Positions 6,044-6,130 of a stretch of DNA of 6,130 nucleotides are shown here, piece by piece. The stretch is from Oscillospiraceae bacterium (GTDB lineage Bacteria; Bacillota; Clostridia; Oscillospirales; Ruminococcaceae). The notes below the pieces were generated by a model. That model was not told the DNA's origin, did no database searches, and saw nothing but the letters and a program-made list of their open reading frames with translations. The translations under genes and the position numbers were made by a program. The stretch spans positions 1-6,130 of the forward strand of contig JAEDJV010000147.1 in NCBI GenBank assembly GCA_016296165.1, in the 5' to 3' direction. Position 1 is the first letter of the stretch; every line of letters begins with the position of its first letter.

Positions 6044-6130
6044 ATGGAAAAAAACTACAAAACACTGGAACTACATAAGATTCTTGAGATGCTTGCATCT
6101 CATACCTCAAACGAAACAACAAGACAAATG
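6044..6130 (+). CDS. mutS2: Endonuclease MutS2, N-terminal fragment (3'-partial)
   Basis: Twenty-nine codons remain open to the window edge. MEKNYKTLELHKILEMLASHTSNETTR fits the characteristic MutS2 opening, in which T-L-E is followed by a K-I-x-x-x-L helix and a small-residue segment. The Shine-Dalgarno is modest (AGAGAGAA, 6029-6036, 7 bases from ATG). MutS2 is a MutS-like ATPase usually carrying a C-terminal Smr nuclease domain, connected with suppressing recombination and, in Bacillus, with collided ribosomes; neither domain is inside the window. The 17-base gap after recO suggests one transcript. Identification rests on a short N-terminus only. Confidence 0.75.
   Translation, partial: MEKNYKTLELHKILEMLASHTSNETTRQM

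Overview
The window looks like a chromosomal segment from an AT-rich, low-GC Firmicute, most likely a clostridial gut or rumen bacterium of the Ruminococcus/Oscillospiraceae type. This rests on the gene set (yqfD, phoH, ybeY, era, a yqzL-like gene, recO, mutS2), the AGGAG-type ribosome binding sites, the sigma-A-like promoters and the overall protein style. The genus is an inference.

Layout. Positions 1-1004 (+) hold the 3' part of yqfD, which encodes a sporulation-associated membrane protein; its N-terminus lies outside the window. A nearly perfect palindrome with A/T tracts on both sides (about 1003-1040) works as a bidirectional terminator. Facing yqfD on the minus strand (1038-2345) is a single gene for a 435-residue protein. 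It has a probable ricin-like beta-trefoil and a C-terminal domain that resembles papain-fold cysteine peptidases. It has a good promoter of its own, and an 8-7-8 inverted repeat lies over the -35 box. An AT-rich divergent intergenic region (2346-2678) follows, and then a compact plus-strand operon: phoH (2679-3653), ybeY (3657-4163), era (4180-5079), a 46-codon yqzL-like gene (5180-5320), recO (5268-6026, starting inside the yqzL-like gene) and the first 29 codons of mutS2 (6044-6130, cut by the window edge).

The operon is RNA- and DNA-maintenance housekeeping: PhoH-like ATPase and YbeY endonuclease in RNA metabolism and ribosome quality control, Era in 30S maturation, RecO in recombinational repair, MutS2 in recombination control or ribosome rescue. 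In Bacillus, yqfD and phoH are adjacent and pgpH, dgkA and cdd are interspersed among these genes. Here those three are absent, and an unrelated minus-strand gene with its own regulatory signals sits exactly between yqfD and phoH. That accessory gene, its architecture and its operator-like promoter are the most interesting part of the window. The rest is conserved core.
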